64,000 bases of DNA from Marinobacter arenosus (GTDB lineage Bacteria; Pseudomonadota; Gammaproteobacteria; Pseudomonadales; Oleiphilaceae): assembly GCF_019264345.1 (NCBI RefSeq), contig NZ_JAHVAO010000001.1:2294001-2358000 (forward strand), in the 5' to 3' direction. Each line of letters opens with the position of its first letter. The stretch's first letter is position 1. This document shows positions 16,842-25,972 of this stretch, one piece after another. The notes below the pieces were generated by a model that was not told the DNA's origin, made no database searches, and saw only the letters and a program-made list of their open reading frames with translations. The position numbers and the translations under genes were made by a program.

Positions 16842-17744
16842 ATGTCAGGCAAAACCGTCAACAGTGCCATTCTTCTGCTGGTGATCGGCAACGCCATGGC
16901 GCTGATCTCCGATGTCTTTATCAAGCTGCTGGAGCCGGGTGCACCGGTGTTCCAGTTCGCGTTCCTGCGCTGCGTGATCACCCTGCTGTTCCTGCTGCCC
17001 CTGGCCGGGCAACTGGACCGCAAGCGGCTGTTCGCCGGCTTCAGAATTCACGCCTTCCGGGCCCATATCCACCTGGCGGGGATACTGTGCATGGTCATCG
17101 CCCTGGGGAACCTGCCGCTGGCCACGGCCAACGCCGTCTTCTACGCCGCGCCCATCCTGGTGATGGTGCTGTCCGTCTTCCTGTTCCGGGAGCGGCTGAC
17201 CCCGCTGAGCGTGAGCGCCGTATTCAGTGGCTTTGCCGGCATCGTGGTTATCCTGCGGCCGGTGGAATTCAACTGGGCGGCGGTGGCGGCCCTGGGGTCG
17301 GCCTTTGCGCTGGCCATCAACGCGGTGATGGTCCGCCAACTGCCCAAGAAACAGTCCACCGTGCACAAGCTGTTCTTGAACTACCTGCTGATCCTGCCCG
17401 CGGCCGGTGCCCTGGCCTGGTGGGAGGGCGCGGCCTGGGATTCCGGGATACTGATCAGCGCGCTGGGGTCATCCCTGTTCATCCTGGGCTACAACATCAC
17501 CGTGTTGCTGGCCTACCAGCAGGTGGATGCCAACCAGGTCACCAGCGCCGAATACACCGGCCTGATCTGGGCGGTGGGTATTGGCTGGGTTGGCTTTGGC
17601 GAGGTTCCGGATGCCTGGTTCCTGGCCGGCAGCCTGATGATTGTGGTGCCGCTGATCCTGATCGGATTGCGGCACCGTCGCAGGGAGCCGGCCCGAGGCT
17701 TCAACGGTGGGAAGGTTCAATTAGCTCACGAGTATTGTGAATGA
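16842..17744 (+). CDS. EamA/DMT-family transporter
   Basis: A 300-residue inner-membrane protein with ten helices in two EamA repeats (LLLVIGNAMALISDVFIKLL at the N-terminus; EYTGLIWAVGIGWVGFGEVPDAWFLAG near the end). ATG 16842 was chosen because it begins the first helix and has GGGGG about 8 bases upstream; the frame stays open back through the hairpin element to 16737, which has no transporter features. It diverges from a LysR gene, which is its likely regulator. Its 3' end overlaps the convergent His-rich protein gene by 44 bases. The substrate is unknown. Confidence 0.87.
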   Translation: MSGKTVNSAILLLVIGNAMALISDVFIKLLEPGAPVFQFAFLRCVITLLFLLPLAGQLDRKRLFAGFRIHAFRAHIHLAGILCMVIALGNLPLATANAVFYAAPILVMVLSVFLFRERLTPLSVSAVFSGFAGIVVILRPVEFNWAAVAALGSAFALAINAVMVRQLPKKQSTVHKLFLNYLLILPAAGALAWWEGAAWDSGILISALGSSLFILGYNITVLLAYQQVDANQVTSAEYTGLIWAVGIGWVGFGEVPDAWFLAGSLMIVVPLILIGLRHRRREPARGFNGGKVQLAHEYCE

Positions 17745-18168
17745 TCCGCGCAACCCGGTACTCCGGGGGAACGTAGCCATCAAAGCCGATATGAACCCGG
17801 TACTCCCGGTGATGGTGTCGCCGGTCGTGCCGATCGTGCCGGTGGTCCCGGTGGTAATCCCGATAGGAGTGGCGGTGCCGGTCGCGGTAATGGTGGTCAC
17901 GATCGTAACGGGAGTAATGGTCGCGGTGGGGCTTGTGATACTTGCGTTTGTGTTTGTCCTTGTAGCGACGATCCCGGTCGTGATGGTCGCGGCGGTAGTG
18001 GGCCTGCAGGAACTCTTTCTTCTGGTGCCCGGGAGGCATCGCCTTGCCCCGGTCCAGCTGGTTCTGGATACCCGGCGGGTGACCACCGCCCCGGTGTCCG
18101 TCTGCGTACACCGGCGCGGCACTCATCAGCAGGGCGGCAACGCAGCTTCCAATCAGTAATCGTTTCAT
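17701..18168 (-). CDS. His/Arg/Asp-rich exported RcnB-like protein (paralogue 2)
   Basis: A 155-residue protein: signal peptide (LLIGSCVAALLMSAAPVYA, cut near residue 22), then GGHPPGIQNQLDRGKAMPPG. Next comes an about 80-residue stretch built of degenerate repeats of the YRDxHRD/HHYRDRH type, extremely rich in His, Arg, Asp and Tyr. The end is YVPPEYRVARIIHNTRELIE. The N- and C-terminal segments match the smaller protein at 15259-15567 and the RcnB/RcnB-like family, while the His-rich insert could bind divalent metals in the periplasm. The overlap of 44 bases with the convergent transporter gene is compatible with both being real, because the signal peptide and conserved ends are intact. Confidence 0.72.
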   Translation of the reverse strand: MKRLLIGSCVAALLMSAAPVYADGHRGGGHPPGIQNQLDRGKAMPPGHQKKEFLQAHYRRDHHDRDRRYKDKHKRKYHKPHRDHYSRYDRDHHYRDRHRHSYRDYHRDHRHDRHDRRHHHREYRVHIGFDGYVPPEYRVARIIHNTRELIEPSHR

Positions 18169-18327
18169 GGCGATTCTCCTGTCCTTCAGGAAACGGAATG
18201 GTCAGGCAGACACTCCGCCTGCACCTCCTGAATCCAGACTATCGAACCGGGCGGGAAAGTCAGCCGCCAGCGGCCGGCTTTGCACGAACTTTACGGAAGT
18301 TGCGGTGGACTTTACGTTTCCGGACGC

Positions 18328-18903
18328 TTAGCTGTCGCGATCAGCGTCAGAACGCAGGTGGGTTTCGATCGCAAAGGTATGCGGGCACACGTCTCCGAGC
18401 ATCCGAAGTGACTCCGCCAGACGCAGCAGGTATTCCGAGTTTGGTCCGCTCGGTCCAACGGCTCCGGCGATCTGACGGGCAATCTCGGCGTCCGGGGCGT
18501 GGCCGAGGAAGGCCTCGTTGTCTTCCGTCGCAATGTACACCAGGCCTTCGGCGTGGCTGCCGTCCTCAAAGGTCATGGTGGTGGCGAACCGCAGGTAGCC
18601 GTTCTTCTCACGCACATCCAGGTGTTCGAACACCGCCGGCGACACCCGGTACGCCATTCCCTTGCAGGCGGCTCCCGGGCTCTCGATCAACGTGACCACC
18701 CGGCCCGGCGCCTCAGGAGTGCCCCGGTGATCGTGGGACCCCTGCCAGAACCGGCGTTCCCAGCCCTGAATGCGGGCCGGGCGCTGCTCCAGGAAGGGAA
18801 AGTCCACTTTGTAGATCAGTGACCCGTAGCCGAACAGCCAGATCGAGGACACGCCCTCGAAGTTCTGACGGGTTCGGTTGTGTTCGATGGTGTTGGCGGC
18901 CAT
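18328..18903 (-). CDS. ChaC-type glutathione gamma-glutamylcyclotransferase
   Basis: A 191-residue cytoplasmic enzyme. IWLFGYGSLIYKVDFP (residues 21-36) is the ChaC substrate-binding loop, and E99 in REKNGY is the expected catalytic glutamate. ChaC proteins cleave glutathione to 5-oxoproline and Cys-Gly and thereby control glutathione level. It is the most downstream gene of a minus-strand group with MarC, 41 bases apart. The length is typical. The specific substrate is inferred from the family. Confidence 0.85.
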   Translation of the reverse strand: MAANTIEHNRTRQNFEGVSSIWLFGYGSLIYKVDFPFLEQRPARIQGWERRFWQGSHDHRGTPEAPGRVVTLIESPGAACKGMAYRVSPAVFEHLDVREKNGYLRFATTMTFEDGSHAEGLVYIATEDNEAFLGHAPDAEIARQIAGAVGPSGPNSEYLLRLAESLRMLGDVCPHTFAIETHLRSDADRDS

Positions 18904-18944
18904 ACAGCTCTCTGGCTAGAACGTCGGGGGAATGCCCGAATACT

Positions 18945-19577
18945 CTATGTGGCGGCGATAAAACCCGCAATACCCGTCAGCACGATTTCCGCCGCCATCG
19001 CCGACAGGATCAGGCCACTGATCTTGGACAGGATATTCAGGCCGGTTTTGCCCAGGGCCCGTTCCAGGTAGCCGGACAAGCGCAACAGGATCGCCAGTAT
19101 CAGCAGACCGGACACCAGCCCCAGCAGCCCTCCGGCCACCTCCGGCACGGATTTGAGTTCCGCCCCGTACACCAGGATGGCACCGATGGTCGCGGGACCG
19201 ATCATCACCGGAATGGCCAGGGGCACCACCGCAATGTCGTCCCGGTCCTCCTCGGGCAGGCCGGTGGCATGGTTGCGGGTACCGCTGGTGACCAGGCTGA
19301 TGGCGGTCAGGAACAGCAGGGTGCCGGCACCGATCCGGAAGGAGTTGAGCGTGATGCCTACGGCGCTGAACAACAGCGGGCCGGCAAAGAACAGCACCAG
19401 GCCCAGCACGAAGGCCGAAATGCAGGCGCGCCGGATGATCGAGGCCTTCTCTGCCGCCGGCAGACCGCGGGTGAGGGCCAGGAACATGGTGACCACAAAG
19501 AAAGGCGCCAGCAGGAACAGAAAGCGAACCGTGCTGCTGATGAAGGTTGAGAAAAAGGTTTCAAGCATTCGGGACAT
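18945..19577 (-). CDS. MarC-family integral membrane protein
   Basis: A 210-residue, six-helix inner-membrane protein. PFFVVTMFLALTRG and AIPVMIGPATIGAILVYG, the MarC-family stretch between hydrophobic segments, identify it. Function is unresolved; the early link to multiple antibiotic resistance was not supported later. The start is either ATG 19577 or ATG 19568, three codons downstream, and neither has a clear ribosome site. Confidence 0.82.
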   Translation of the reverse strand: MSRMLETFFSTFISSTVRFLFLLAPFFVVTMFLALTRGLPAAEKASIIRRACISAFVLGLVLFFAGPLLFSAVGITLNSFRIGAGTLLFLTAISLVTSGTRNHATGLPEEDRDDIAVVPLAIPVMIGPATIGAILVYGAELKSVPEVAGGLLGLVSGLLILAILLRLSGYLERALGKTGLNILSKISGLILSAMAAEIVLTGIAGFIAAT

Positions 19578-19658
19578 TCCGGCGGTTGATGAACGGCGGC
19601 AAGTCTAGTCGCCCCAAGGATTTTTTGCCGTAAGGAAGAGGACGTATTCCAGCCCCGG

Positions 19659-20477
19659 TCAGCGGTCTTGGCGGACAAAAACCCAGTTGGTGGCGACGTT
19701 GTCACACACAATAATGTCCCGGTTGATGTCATCGCACAGGGTCAGGGTATCCGGCAGCTCGGAATGGTAGCGCGCCTTCACCGCAAGGCTCTGTTTGTCC
19801 TGTTTCAACAGCTGGAAGGTCTGTTCCATGCGGTCGGCGAAATTGACACCGCCAGCCTCCAGGGTCTGGAACGCATTGTAGAAGGCGGTGAAACTCATAG
19901 TGTTGGCGCCGAGACCGATCTCCACCATCTTGGGAATGTAGCGGTCGTAGGCATCGGACAGGTAGCGCCGGACGGCCGTTTCGTTGGTTCGATCACCCTC
20001 CCACGCACGCAGGCCGAGGCGATTGTCGGGCGCCAGCACCCCGGGGGCCAACTCGCGGTTTGGCCGGTTCGGGACCAGCTCGAACGTCCGGTCCGGACAC
20101 AGGATCCGCTCGCCACTCAGGCGACAGTCAGACAGCCCGGCCGCCCGCACGGGTTGCGTTTCTGCCGGCTCGGGCGCCGGTTCGGTGGTCGTGGCCTCGA
20201 CCGATGGCTTCGAGCGCTCCGGGGTGCGGCCGGCATCGGGCACCTGGAGGCCAAGTCTCCGCGCCGGGCCCCGAAGCAGCAACGCCTGGACCTGTGGCTC
20301 ATTGCGCCGGAAATCGGCCTGTGACGGCAACCCCCGCCCCGCACCTTCGGCCATCACCTCACAATAGAGCCGCTCCAGATCCGTCCGGGCACTCTGCAGA
20401 CAGCTCTCGTCCGCGACCGCCGGCTGGCCGGTCAGGCCGAACAGCAGGGCCCATGTGAGTGCCACCTTACGAATCAT
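19659..20477 (-). CDS. Exported hypothetical protein translationally coupled to TetR
   Basis: A 272-residue protein I do not recognise. It has a signal peptide (VALTWALLFGLTGQPAVA, cut near residue 21). A Pro/Glu/Thr-rich low-complexity linker follows around residues 95-120, then a C-terminal half with several cysteines (LSDCRLSGERILCPD, LTLCDDINRDIIVCDN) and an aromatic helix region (NTMSFTAFYNAFQTL). ATG 20477 is preferred to the upstream start because the signal peptide begins there. It overlaps the last 11 bases of the TetR gene, which suggests coupled translation. It is probably periplasmic. Confidence 0.65.
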   Translation of the reverse strand: MIRKVALTWALLFGLTGQPAVADESCLQSARTDLERLYCEVMAEGAGRGLPSQADFRRNEPQVQALLLRGPARRLGLQVPDAGRTPERSKPSVEATTTEPAPEPAETQPVRAAGLSDCRLSGERILCPDRTFELVPNRPNRELAPGVLAPDNRLGLRAWEGDRTNETAVRRYLSDAYDRYIPKMVEIGLGANTMSFTAFYNAFQTLEAGGVNFADRMEQTFQLLKQDKQSLAVKARYHSELPDTLTLCDDINRDIIVCDNVATNWVFVRQDR

Positions 20478-21087
20478 CGCGCTGCCCCAGCACAACCCGG
20501 GCCATCAGATCCTCAATTCGCCGGATGGTCGCTTCGTCGCCTTTCTTACCGGTCAGCACGACCTGGGAGCCAATGGTCGCAACGTAGAGCAGCAAGGAGA
20601 GATCCCGCACGTGCTGGGGGTCACTGCTCATGCGGCCAAACAGGGTGCAGTTCTGATTGATGCGGGCGGCGTCCACCTGGGTGACCAACTCCGCCGCGTA
20701 CTCATTGCGCCGGGCAAAATCCCGCACCGCCAACTCCACCTGCAGGCGGCGGATGTTGCGGGAGGCATCGGTCAGCAGCAGTTCCAGAATCTGACGCAGT
20801 TCGGTCTCCACGTCACCGCCTTTCGGCTTCCAGTACTGCAATTCATGCAGGCGCCGGTCGCGCCAGCGATCGAGAAAACTGATGACCAGATCCTCATGGT
20901 CGCGAAAGTGCCAGTAGAAACTGCCGCGGGTCACGCCCAGCTTCTTGGCCAGCGTCAGCACCCGCAGCTGACTGAAACCACCGGCAGCCACCTCGCCCGC
21001 GGCGGCATCGAGCCAGTCATCACGGGTGAGTTGATTCTTCTCCGAGGCGTTTCGACCGCGGCGCTTGGGGGTCTGTGCTTGGTTCAT
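20467..21087 (-). CDS. TetR-family regulator of the adjacent catabolic operon
   Basis: A 206-residue repressor. The helix-turn-helix is at residues about 20-65 (LTLAKKLGVTRGSFYWHFRDHEDLV), preceded by a basic tail (PKRRGRNASEK). The rest is the variable ligand-binding domain. It diverges from the multifunctional beta-oxidation gene at 21282. The 194-base gap holds two near-identical palindromes at 21179-21192 and 21202-21215, which are the probable binding sites. An acyl-CoA of the pathway is the likely inducer (inference). The small exported protein downstream overlaps it by 11 bases. Confidence 0.86.
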   Translation of the reverse strand: MNQAQTPKRRGRNASEKNQLTRDDWLDAAAGEVAAGGFSQLRVLTLAKKLGVTRGSFYWHFRDHEDLVISFLDRWRDRRLHELQYWKPKGGDVETELRQILELLLTDASRNIRRLQVELAVRDFARRNEYAAELVTQVDAARINQNCTLFGRMSSDPQHVRDLSLLLYVATIGSQVVLTGKKGDEATIRRIEDLMARVVLGQRDDS

Positions 21088-21178
21088 TCCGGCATCGAGT
21101 CCTGCTCTGGTCGGCGTTGCATCTGCATTCTACATGAACTGGAACGGCTGCACTGAAACCGTTGACCACGTCAAAAAC

Positions 21179-21215
21179 ATACATTAGTGTATGGACCAAC
21201 AATACACCAGTGTAT
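21179..21215. promoter_or_regulatory. Twin TetR-type operators before the beta-oxidation operon
   Basis: ATACATTAGTGTAT (21179-21192) and ATACACCAGTGTAT (21202-21215) are 14-bp palindromes with centres 23 bases apart, about two helical turns. A possible promoter, TTGACC (21162-21167) with a weak -10 TAGTGT after 17 bases, would overlap the first operator. Binding there would block the operon and perhaps the regulator itself. Confidence 0.7.
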
Positions 21216-21281
21216 GGAGATTTCAAGACATCGCTCCGTGCACCTCCGATCACACCGATGTCCGTACCAGGGAGCTGCCAC

Positions 21282-23378
21282 ATGAGTACCGCCCACTACG
21301 ATGTACACGGCCACACCGCCGTCATTCGCCTCGATAATCCGCCCGTTAACGGCCTGGGCCTGGCCCTTCGCAAGGGCATTGTTGATGGCATCCAGAAAGC
21401 CGAAGCGGACGATGCCGTGAAAGCCGTGGTGCTGATCGGTTCCGACCGCGCCTTCTCCGGCGGCGCCGACATCAGTGAGTTCGGCACCAACAAGGCCATG
21501 GCCGAGCCGATCCTGACCACCGTGATCAACTACGTGGAAAGCAGTCGCAAACCGGTCATCGCCGCCATCAGCGGTGCCTGCATGGGTGGCGGCCTGGAGC
21601 TGGCCCTCGGCTGCCATTACCGCATCGCCAAGCCGGACGCCCAGATCGCCCTGCCGGAAGTCAAACTGGGCCTGCTGCCCGGTGCCGGCGGCACCCAGCG
21701 CCTGCCCCGGGTGATCGGCGCCGAGCACGCCCTGAACATGATCGTGTCTGGCAGCGTGGTTCCAGCCAAGCAGTTCAAAGGCAGTGCGCTGTTTGACGAG
21801 ATCGTTGACGGCGAGCTGTTCGACGCCGCGGTCGCTTACGCCACCAAGGTGGTCAGCGAGAACCTGCCGCTGAAAAAAGTGCGTGACCTGAAAGCCAAGC
21901 ACGCGAATCCTGAGGGCTTCTTCATGTTCACCCGCAATACGGTGGGTGCCATGGCCAAGAACTACCCCGCCCCGCTGAAGTGCGTCGATGCCGTGAAGGC
22001 CGCCGTGACCATGCCCTTCGACAAGGGCATGGAGGTTGAGCGCGAAGCCTTTGTGAACCTGATGCAGACCCCGGAATCCCGCGCCCTGCGCCACGCGTTC
22101 TTCTCCGAGCGCCTGACCAGCAAGATCGCCGACGTGCCCTCCGACACCCCGGTACGCGACATCCAGTCCGTGGGCGTGATCGGTGGCGGCACCATGGGCA
22201 CCGGCATCAGCATTAACTTCCTGAACGCGGGTATCCCGGTCACCCTGGTGGAAATGAAGCAGGAAGGCCTGGACCGCGGTGTGGCCGCCATTCAAAAGGT
22301 CTATGAAGGCCGGGTGAAAAAAGGCCGCATGAGTGAAGACGATGCCAAGGCGAAAATGGAACTGCTCACCCCGTCGCTCAGTTACGACGATCTGAGCAAC
22401 GTCGATCTGGTGATCGAAGCGGTGTTCGAGGAAATGGGTGTGAAGCAGTCGGTGTTCGAGAAGCTGGACGAGGTGTGCAAGCCCGGCGCCATCCTGGCCT
22501 CCAATACCTCCACCCTGGATCTGGACAAGATCGCCAGCTTTACCAAGCGTCCGGAAGACGTCATCGGCCTGCACTTCTTCAGCCCGGCCAACATCATGAA
22601 GCTGCTGGAAGTGGTGCGCGGTGAGAAGACCGCCAAAGACGTCCTGGCCACCGCCATGAAACTGGCCAAGGCGATCAAGAAGACCGCTGTGGTCTCCGGC
22701 GTGTGCGACGGCTTTATCGGCAACCGCATGATCAACCAGTACCAGCGCGAAGCCCTGCTGATGCTCGAAGAAGGCGCCAGCGTGCAGCAGATCGACAAGG
22801 CCATCGAGAAATTCGGCTTTGCCATGGGCCCGCTGCGCATGGCCGACCTGGCCGGCGGCGACATCGGCTGGGCCATCCGCAAGCGTCAGTACCAGGAAAA
22901 CCCGGACATGGTGAAGATGGTCGTCGCCGACCGTCTGTGTGAGATGGGCCGCTATGGCCAGAAGACCGGTGCCGGTTTCTACCGTTACGAACCGGGCAAC
23001 CGCAACGCCCTGCACGATCCGGACGTGGACAAGGTGGTGGACGAAGTCCGCGCCGAGTTGGGCATCACCCCGCGCAAGATCAGCAACCAGGAAATCGTCG
23101 AACGCTGCGTGTACGCGCTGGTGAACGAAGGCGCCCAGATTCTCGATGAAGGCATTGCCCAGCGCGCCTCCGACATCGACATGGTCTACCTGACCGGTTA
23201 CGGCTTCCCGGTGTTCCGCGGCGGCCCCATGCACTACGCCGAGGAAGTCGGACTGCCCAACGTGGTTCGCGCGATGCAGGCCTTCACCGAAGACCGCCAT
23301 ACCCAGCCCGGATTCTGGAAGCCTGCGGCCCTGCTGGCCAAGCGCGCCGAGGAAGGCAAGGATTTCGATAGCAAATAA
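21282..23378 (+). CDS. Multifunctional enoyl-CoA hydratase/3-hydroxyacyl-CoA dehydrogenase
   Basis: A 698-residue fusion catalysing hydration of 2-enoyl-CoA and NAD-dependent oxidation of the 3-hydroxyacyl-CoA. Residues 1-190 are a crotonase domain ([29 protein letters not shown] for the oxyanion hole, [20 protein letters not shown]). Residues from about 296 hold the dehydrogenase Rossmann fold ([12 protein letters not shown]) and [16 protein letters not shown]. Two C-terminal helical domains complete it. The length is like peroxisomal MFE1 and shorter than E. coli FadB (729). ATG 21282 follows GGGAG; the open frame extends upstream across the operators and was rejected. First gene of a likely five-gene operon. 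Confidence 0.92.
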   Translation: MSTAHYDVHGHTAVIRLDNPPVNGLGLALRKGIVDGIQKAEADDAVKAVVLIGSDRAFSGGADISEFGTNKAMAEPILTTVINYVESSRKPVIAAISGACMGGGLELALGCHYRIAKPDAQIALPEVKLGLLPGAGGTQRLPRVIGAEHALNMIVSGSVVPAKQFKGSALFDEIVDGELFDAAVAYATKVVSENLPLKKVRDLKAKHANPEGFFMFTRNTVGAMAKNYPAPLKCVDAVKAAVTMPFDKGMEVEREAFVNLMQTPESRALRHAFFSERLTSKIADVPSDTPVRDIQSVGVIGGGTMGTGISINFLNAGIPVTLVEMKQEGLDRGVAAIQKVYEGRVKKGRMSEDDAKAKMELLTPSLSYDDLSNVDLVIEAVFEEMGVKQSVFEKLDEVCKPGAILASNTSTLDLDKIASFTKRPEDVIGLHFFSPANIMKLLEVVRGEKTAKDVLATAMKLAKAIKKTAVVSGVCDGFIGNRMINQYQREALLMLEEGASVQQIDKAIEKFGFAMGPLRMADLAGGDIGWAIRKRQYQENPDMVKMVVADRLCEMGRYGQKTGAGFYRYEPGNRNALHDPDVDKVVDEVRAELGITPRKISNQEIVERCVYALVNEGAQILDEGIAQRASDIDMVYLTGYGFPVFRGGPMHYAEEVGLPNVVRAMQAFTEDRHTQPGFWKPAALLAKRAEEGKDFDSK

Positions 23379-23408
23379 CCGGTCCACGAATTTATTCGGA
23401 GAATTATT

Positions 23409-24590
23409 ATGTCCAATGACGTTGTCATCGTATCCACCGCCCGTACGCCCCTGGCCAAATCCTGGCGCGGCGGCCTGAACATGACCCACGGTGCGACCCT
23501 GGCCGGCCACGCGATCCAGCACGCGGTTGAGCGCTCCAAGGTCGACCCAAACGAGATCGAAGACGTGCTGATGGGCTGTGCCCTGCCCGAAGGCTCCACC
23601 GGCAACGACGTCGCCCGCATGGGCGCGATCCGCGCTGGCCTGCCGGTCTCCGTGGCCGGCGCCACCATCAACCGCTTCTGCTCGTCCGGCCTGCAAGCCA
23701 TCGCCATGGCCGCCCAGCATATTGCTGTGGATAAAGTGCCGGTGATGGTCGCCGGCGGTGTGGAATCCATCTCCACCGTGCAGGCGAACGTGAACCAGAA
23801 CTACTTCATGGAGCCCTGGCTGGCGAAGCACAAGCCTGAACTCTACTGGTCCATGCTCGACACCGCCGAAACCGTGGCCAAGCGCTACGAGATCAAGAAA
23901 GAAGACATGGACGAGTACGGGGTCCGCAGCCAGACGCTGGCCGCGCAGGCCCGCGAAGACGGCAAGTTCGACGACGAAATCGTGCCGATTACCACCACCA
24001 TGGGTGTCGCGGACAAGGCCACCGGCCAGCTAAGCAGCCAGGAAGTCACCATCAGCCAGGACGAAGGCATCCGCCCGGGCACCAACCTCGAGGGCGTGAG
24101 CAAAATCCGCTCGGCGATGGAGGGTGGCGTGGTCACCGCCGGCAACGCCAGTCAGTTCTCCGACGGCGCCTCTGCCTGCGTGCTGATGGACGGCAAACTG
24201 GCGGAGCAGCGCGGTGTTGCCCCATTGGGCATCTTCCGGGGCTTTGCCGTCGCCGGTTGTGAGCCCGATGAAATGGGCATCGGCCCGGTGTTCGCCGTGC
24301 CCAAACTGCTCAAGCGCGCCGGCCTGACCGTCGACGACATCGGCCTGTGGGAATTGAACGAAGCCTTTGCGGTTCAGGTTCTGTACTGCCAGCGCAAGCT
24401 GGGCATTCCGATGGACCGCCTGAACGTCAACGGCGGCGCCATCGCGGTTGGCCACCCTTATGGCACCACCGGCTCCCGTCTGGTTGGTCACGCGCTGATC
24501 GAAGGCAAGCGTCGGGGTGTTAAGTACGTTGTGGTGACCATGTGCGTGGGCACGGGTATGGGTGCTGCGGGCTTGTTCGAGGTTGCCTGA
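23409..24590 (+). CDS. Acetyl-CoA acyltransferase (thiolase)
   Basis: A 393-residue degradative thiolase that cleaves 3-ketoacyl-CoA with CoA to acetyl-CoA and a shortened acyl-CoA. C91 in [16 protein letters not shown] is the acyl-accepting nucleophile, [17 protein letters not shown] carries the catalytic histidine, and C379 in [14 protein letters not shown] is the second cysteine. It lies 30 bases after the hydratase/dehydrogenase gene and functions with it in the last three steps of beta-oxidation, like FadA with FadB. Confidence 0.93.
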   Translation: MSNDVVIVSTARTPLAKSWRGGLNMTHGATLAGHAIQHAVERSKVDPNEIEDVLMGCALPEGSTGNDVARMGAIRAGLPVSVAGATINRFCSSGLQAIAMAAQHIAVDKVPVMVAGGVESISTVQANVNQNYFMEPWLAKHKPELYWSMLDTAETVAKRYEIKKEDMDEYGVRSQTLAAQAREDGKFDDEIVPITTTMGVADKATGQLSSQEVTISQDEGIRPGTNLEGVSKIRSAMEGGVVTAGNASQFSDGASACVLMDGKLAEQRGVAPLGIFRGFAVAGCEPDEMGIGPVFAVPKLLKRAGLTVDDIGLWELNEAFAVQVLYCQRKLGIPMDRLNVNGGAIAVGHPYGTTGSRLVGHALIEGKRRGVKYVVVTMCVGTGMGAAGLFEVA

Positions 24591-24748
24591 TTTATTGGCC
24601 TGAGACATTGGGGTAGCGCCTGTCAGGTAAGGGTGTCCAGAACTCGCGCCTTCGGCACCACCCCCAAGGCTAAGACCCAGCGGTAAGAATTTACGGCAGC
24701 TCCGACAGCCAAAACCATTTACCTCAGCCATCAGACAAGAGGTGCAAC

Positions 24749-25936
24749 ATGGATCTCAATTACACCCCCGAACAAGCGGCCTTTCGCGCCGAGGTTCGCC
24801 AATTCCTGGAAGACAATCTTCCGGATGACATTCGCGAACGCGTGCAAAAACGCCTGCGCCACGATAAAGACATGACCCAGCGCTGGCAGGCAATACTGCA
24901 CGAGAAGGGCTGGGGCGCCTCCACCTGGCCGGAAGAGTTTGGCGGCCCCGGCTGGAGCCCGATCGAGCAACTGATCTTCGAGGAAGAATGTGCCCTTGCC
25001 GGCGCGCCCCGCCAGCTGGATTTCGGGCTGCGCATGGTTGCCCCGGTGATCATGACGTTTGGCAACGACGAGCAGAAACAGCGCTTCCTGCCGGGCATTC
25101 TGAGCGGTGAAGACTGGTGGTGCCAGGGCTACTCCGAGCCGGGCTCCGGTTCCGATCTGGCCTCCTTGCGTACGGCCGCCAAGCGCGAGGGTGACCATTA
25201 CATTGTCAACGGCCAGAAAACCTGGACAACACTCGGCCAGCACGCCGACTGGATTTTCTGCCTGGTGCGCACCAGCACCGAAGGCAAGCCCCAGCAGGGC
25301 ATTTCCTTCCTGCTGATCGACATGAACAGCCCGGGCATCGAAGTGCGCCCCATCATCATGCTGGACGGCGAGCACGAAATTAACGAAGTCTATTTCGACA
25401 ATGTGAAGGTGCCGGCCGAGAACCTGATTGGCGAAGAGAATCAGGGCTGGACCTACGCCAAGTTCCTGCTCGGTCACGAGCGCACCGGGCTGGCCAACGT
25501 CGGGCAGTGGAAGGCACTGATGAAACGCCTGAAGGAAGTCGCCCGGGAAGAACAGGACGGGCAGCGGCCGCTGATCGAGAACACCCGCTTCCGGGATCGC
25601 CTGGCGCAACTGGATGCGGAACTCCGGGCGCTGGAGCTGACGGTGTTACGGGTACTGACCGACAAGCGTGGCCCCGGCCCCCAGGCCTCGATCCTGAAGA
25701 TTCGTGGCACGGAGATCGGCCAGAAACTGTTCGAGATGCTGATGGAAGCCACCGGCCAGGATGCCATTGCCCACATTCCGGAGGCACTGGAGCTGGACTA
25801 CCAGGGCCCCCGCACCGGCTCCATCGATGCCACGCCGGCGGCCGGCGATTACTTCAACATGCGCAAGCTGTCGATCTTTGGCGGGTCGAACGAGATCCAG
25901 CGCAACATCATCGCCCAACTCGTGCTTGGTCTTTAA
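24749..25936 (+). CDS. Acyl-CoA dehydrogenase, PimC-like (large-subunit type)
   Basis: A 395-residue FAD-dependent dehydrogenase. GWGASTWPEEFGGPGWSPIEQLIFEEE and WWCQGYSEPGSGSDLASLRT (FAD and substrate contacts) followed by YIVNGQKTWTT are typical of the group that includes pimeloyl-CoA dehydrogenase large subunits and steroid side-chain dehydrogenases. These often work as heteromers with a second, shorter ACAD, and one follows after 36 bases. The terminal JSIFGG-type segment KLSIFGGSNEIQRNIIAQ is intact. A 158-base gap separates it from the thiolase, so an extra promoter is possible. Confidence 0.88.
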   Translation: MDLNYTPEQAAFRAEVRQFLEDNLPDDIRERVQKRLRHDKDMTQRWQAILHEKGWGASTWPEEFGGPGWSPIEQLIFEEECALAGAPRQLDFGLRMVAPVIMTFGNDEQKQRFLPGILSGEDWWCQGYSEPGSGSDLASLRTAAKREGDHYIVNGQKTWTTLGQHADWIFCLVRTSTEGKPQQGISFLLIDMNSPGIEVRPIIMLDGEHEINEVYFDNVKVPAENLIGEENQGWTYAKFLLGHERTGLANVGQWKALMKRLKEVAREEQDGQRPLIENTRFRDRLAQLDAELRALELTVLRVLTDKRGPGPQASILKIRGTEIGQKLFEMLMEATGQDAIAHIPEALELDYQGPRTGSIDATPAAGDYFNMRKLSIFGGSNEIQRNIIAQLVLGL

Positions 25937-25972
25937 CAGCGCCTGCAGCTCTTAAGATTTGGAGAGACGTCT

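Noticed and set aside
17701..18168. His-rich gene as a mere shadow of the plus-strand frame 17737-18159
   Set aside because: The minus-strand protein has a signal peptide and conserved RcnB-like ends; the plus-strand frame is only Val/Ile-rich repeats, so the minus strand is the real gene.
21171..23831. 886-residue open frame antisense to the beta-oxidation genes
   Set aside because: Its His/Gly/Val-rich composition is a mirror of the well-identified genes on the other strand; long antisense frames are common in GC-rich DNA.
24591..24748. Possible RNA gene in the gap between the thiolase and ACAD genes
   Set aside because: Only weak imperfect inverted repeats; no conserved structure or terminator is apparent.
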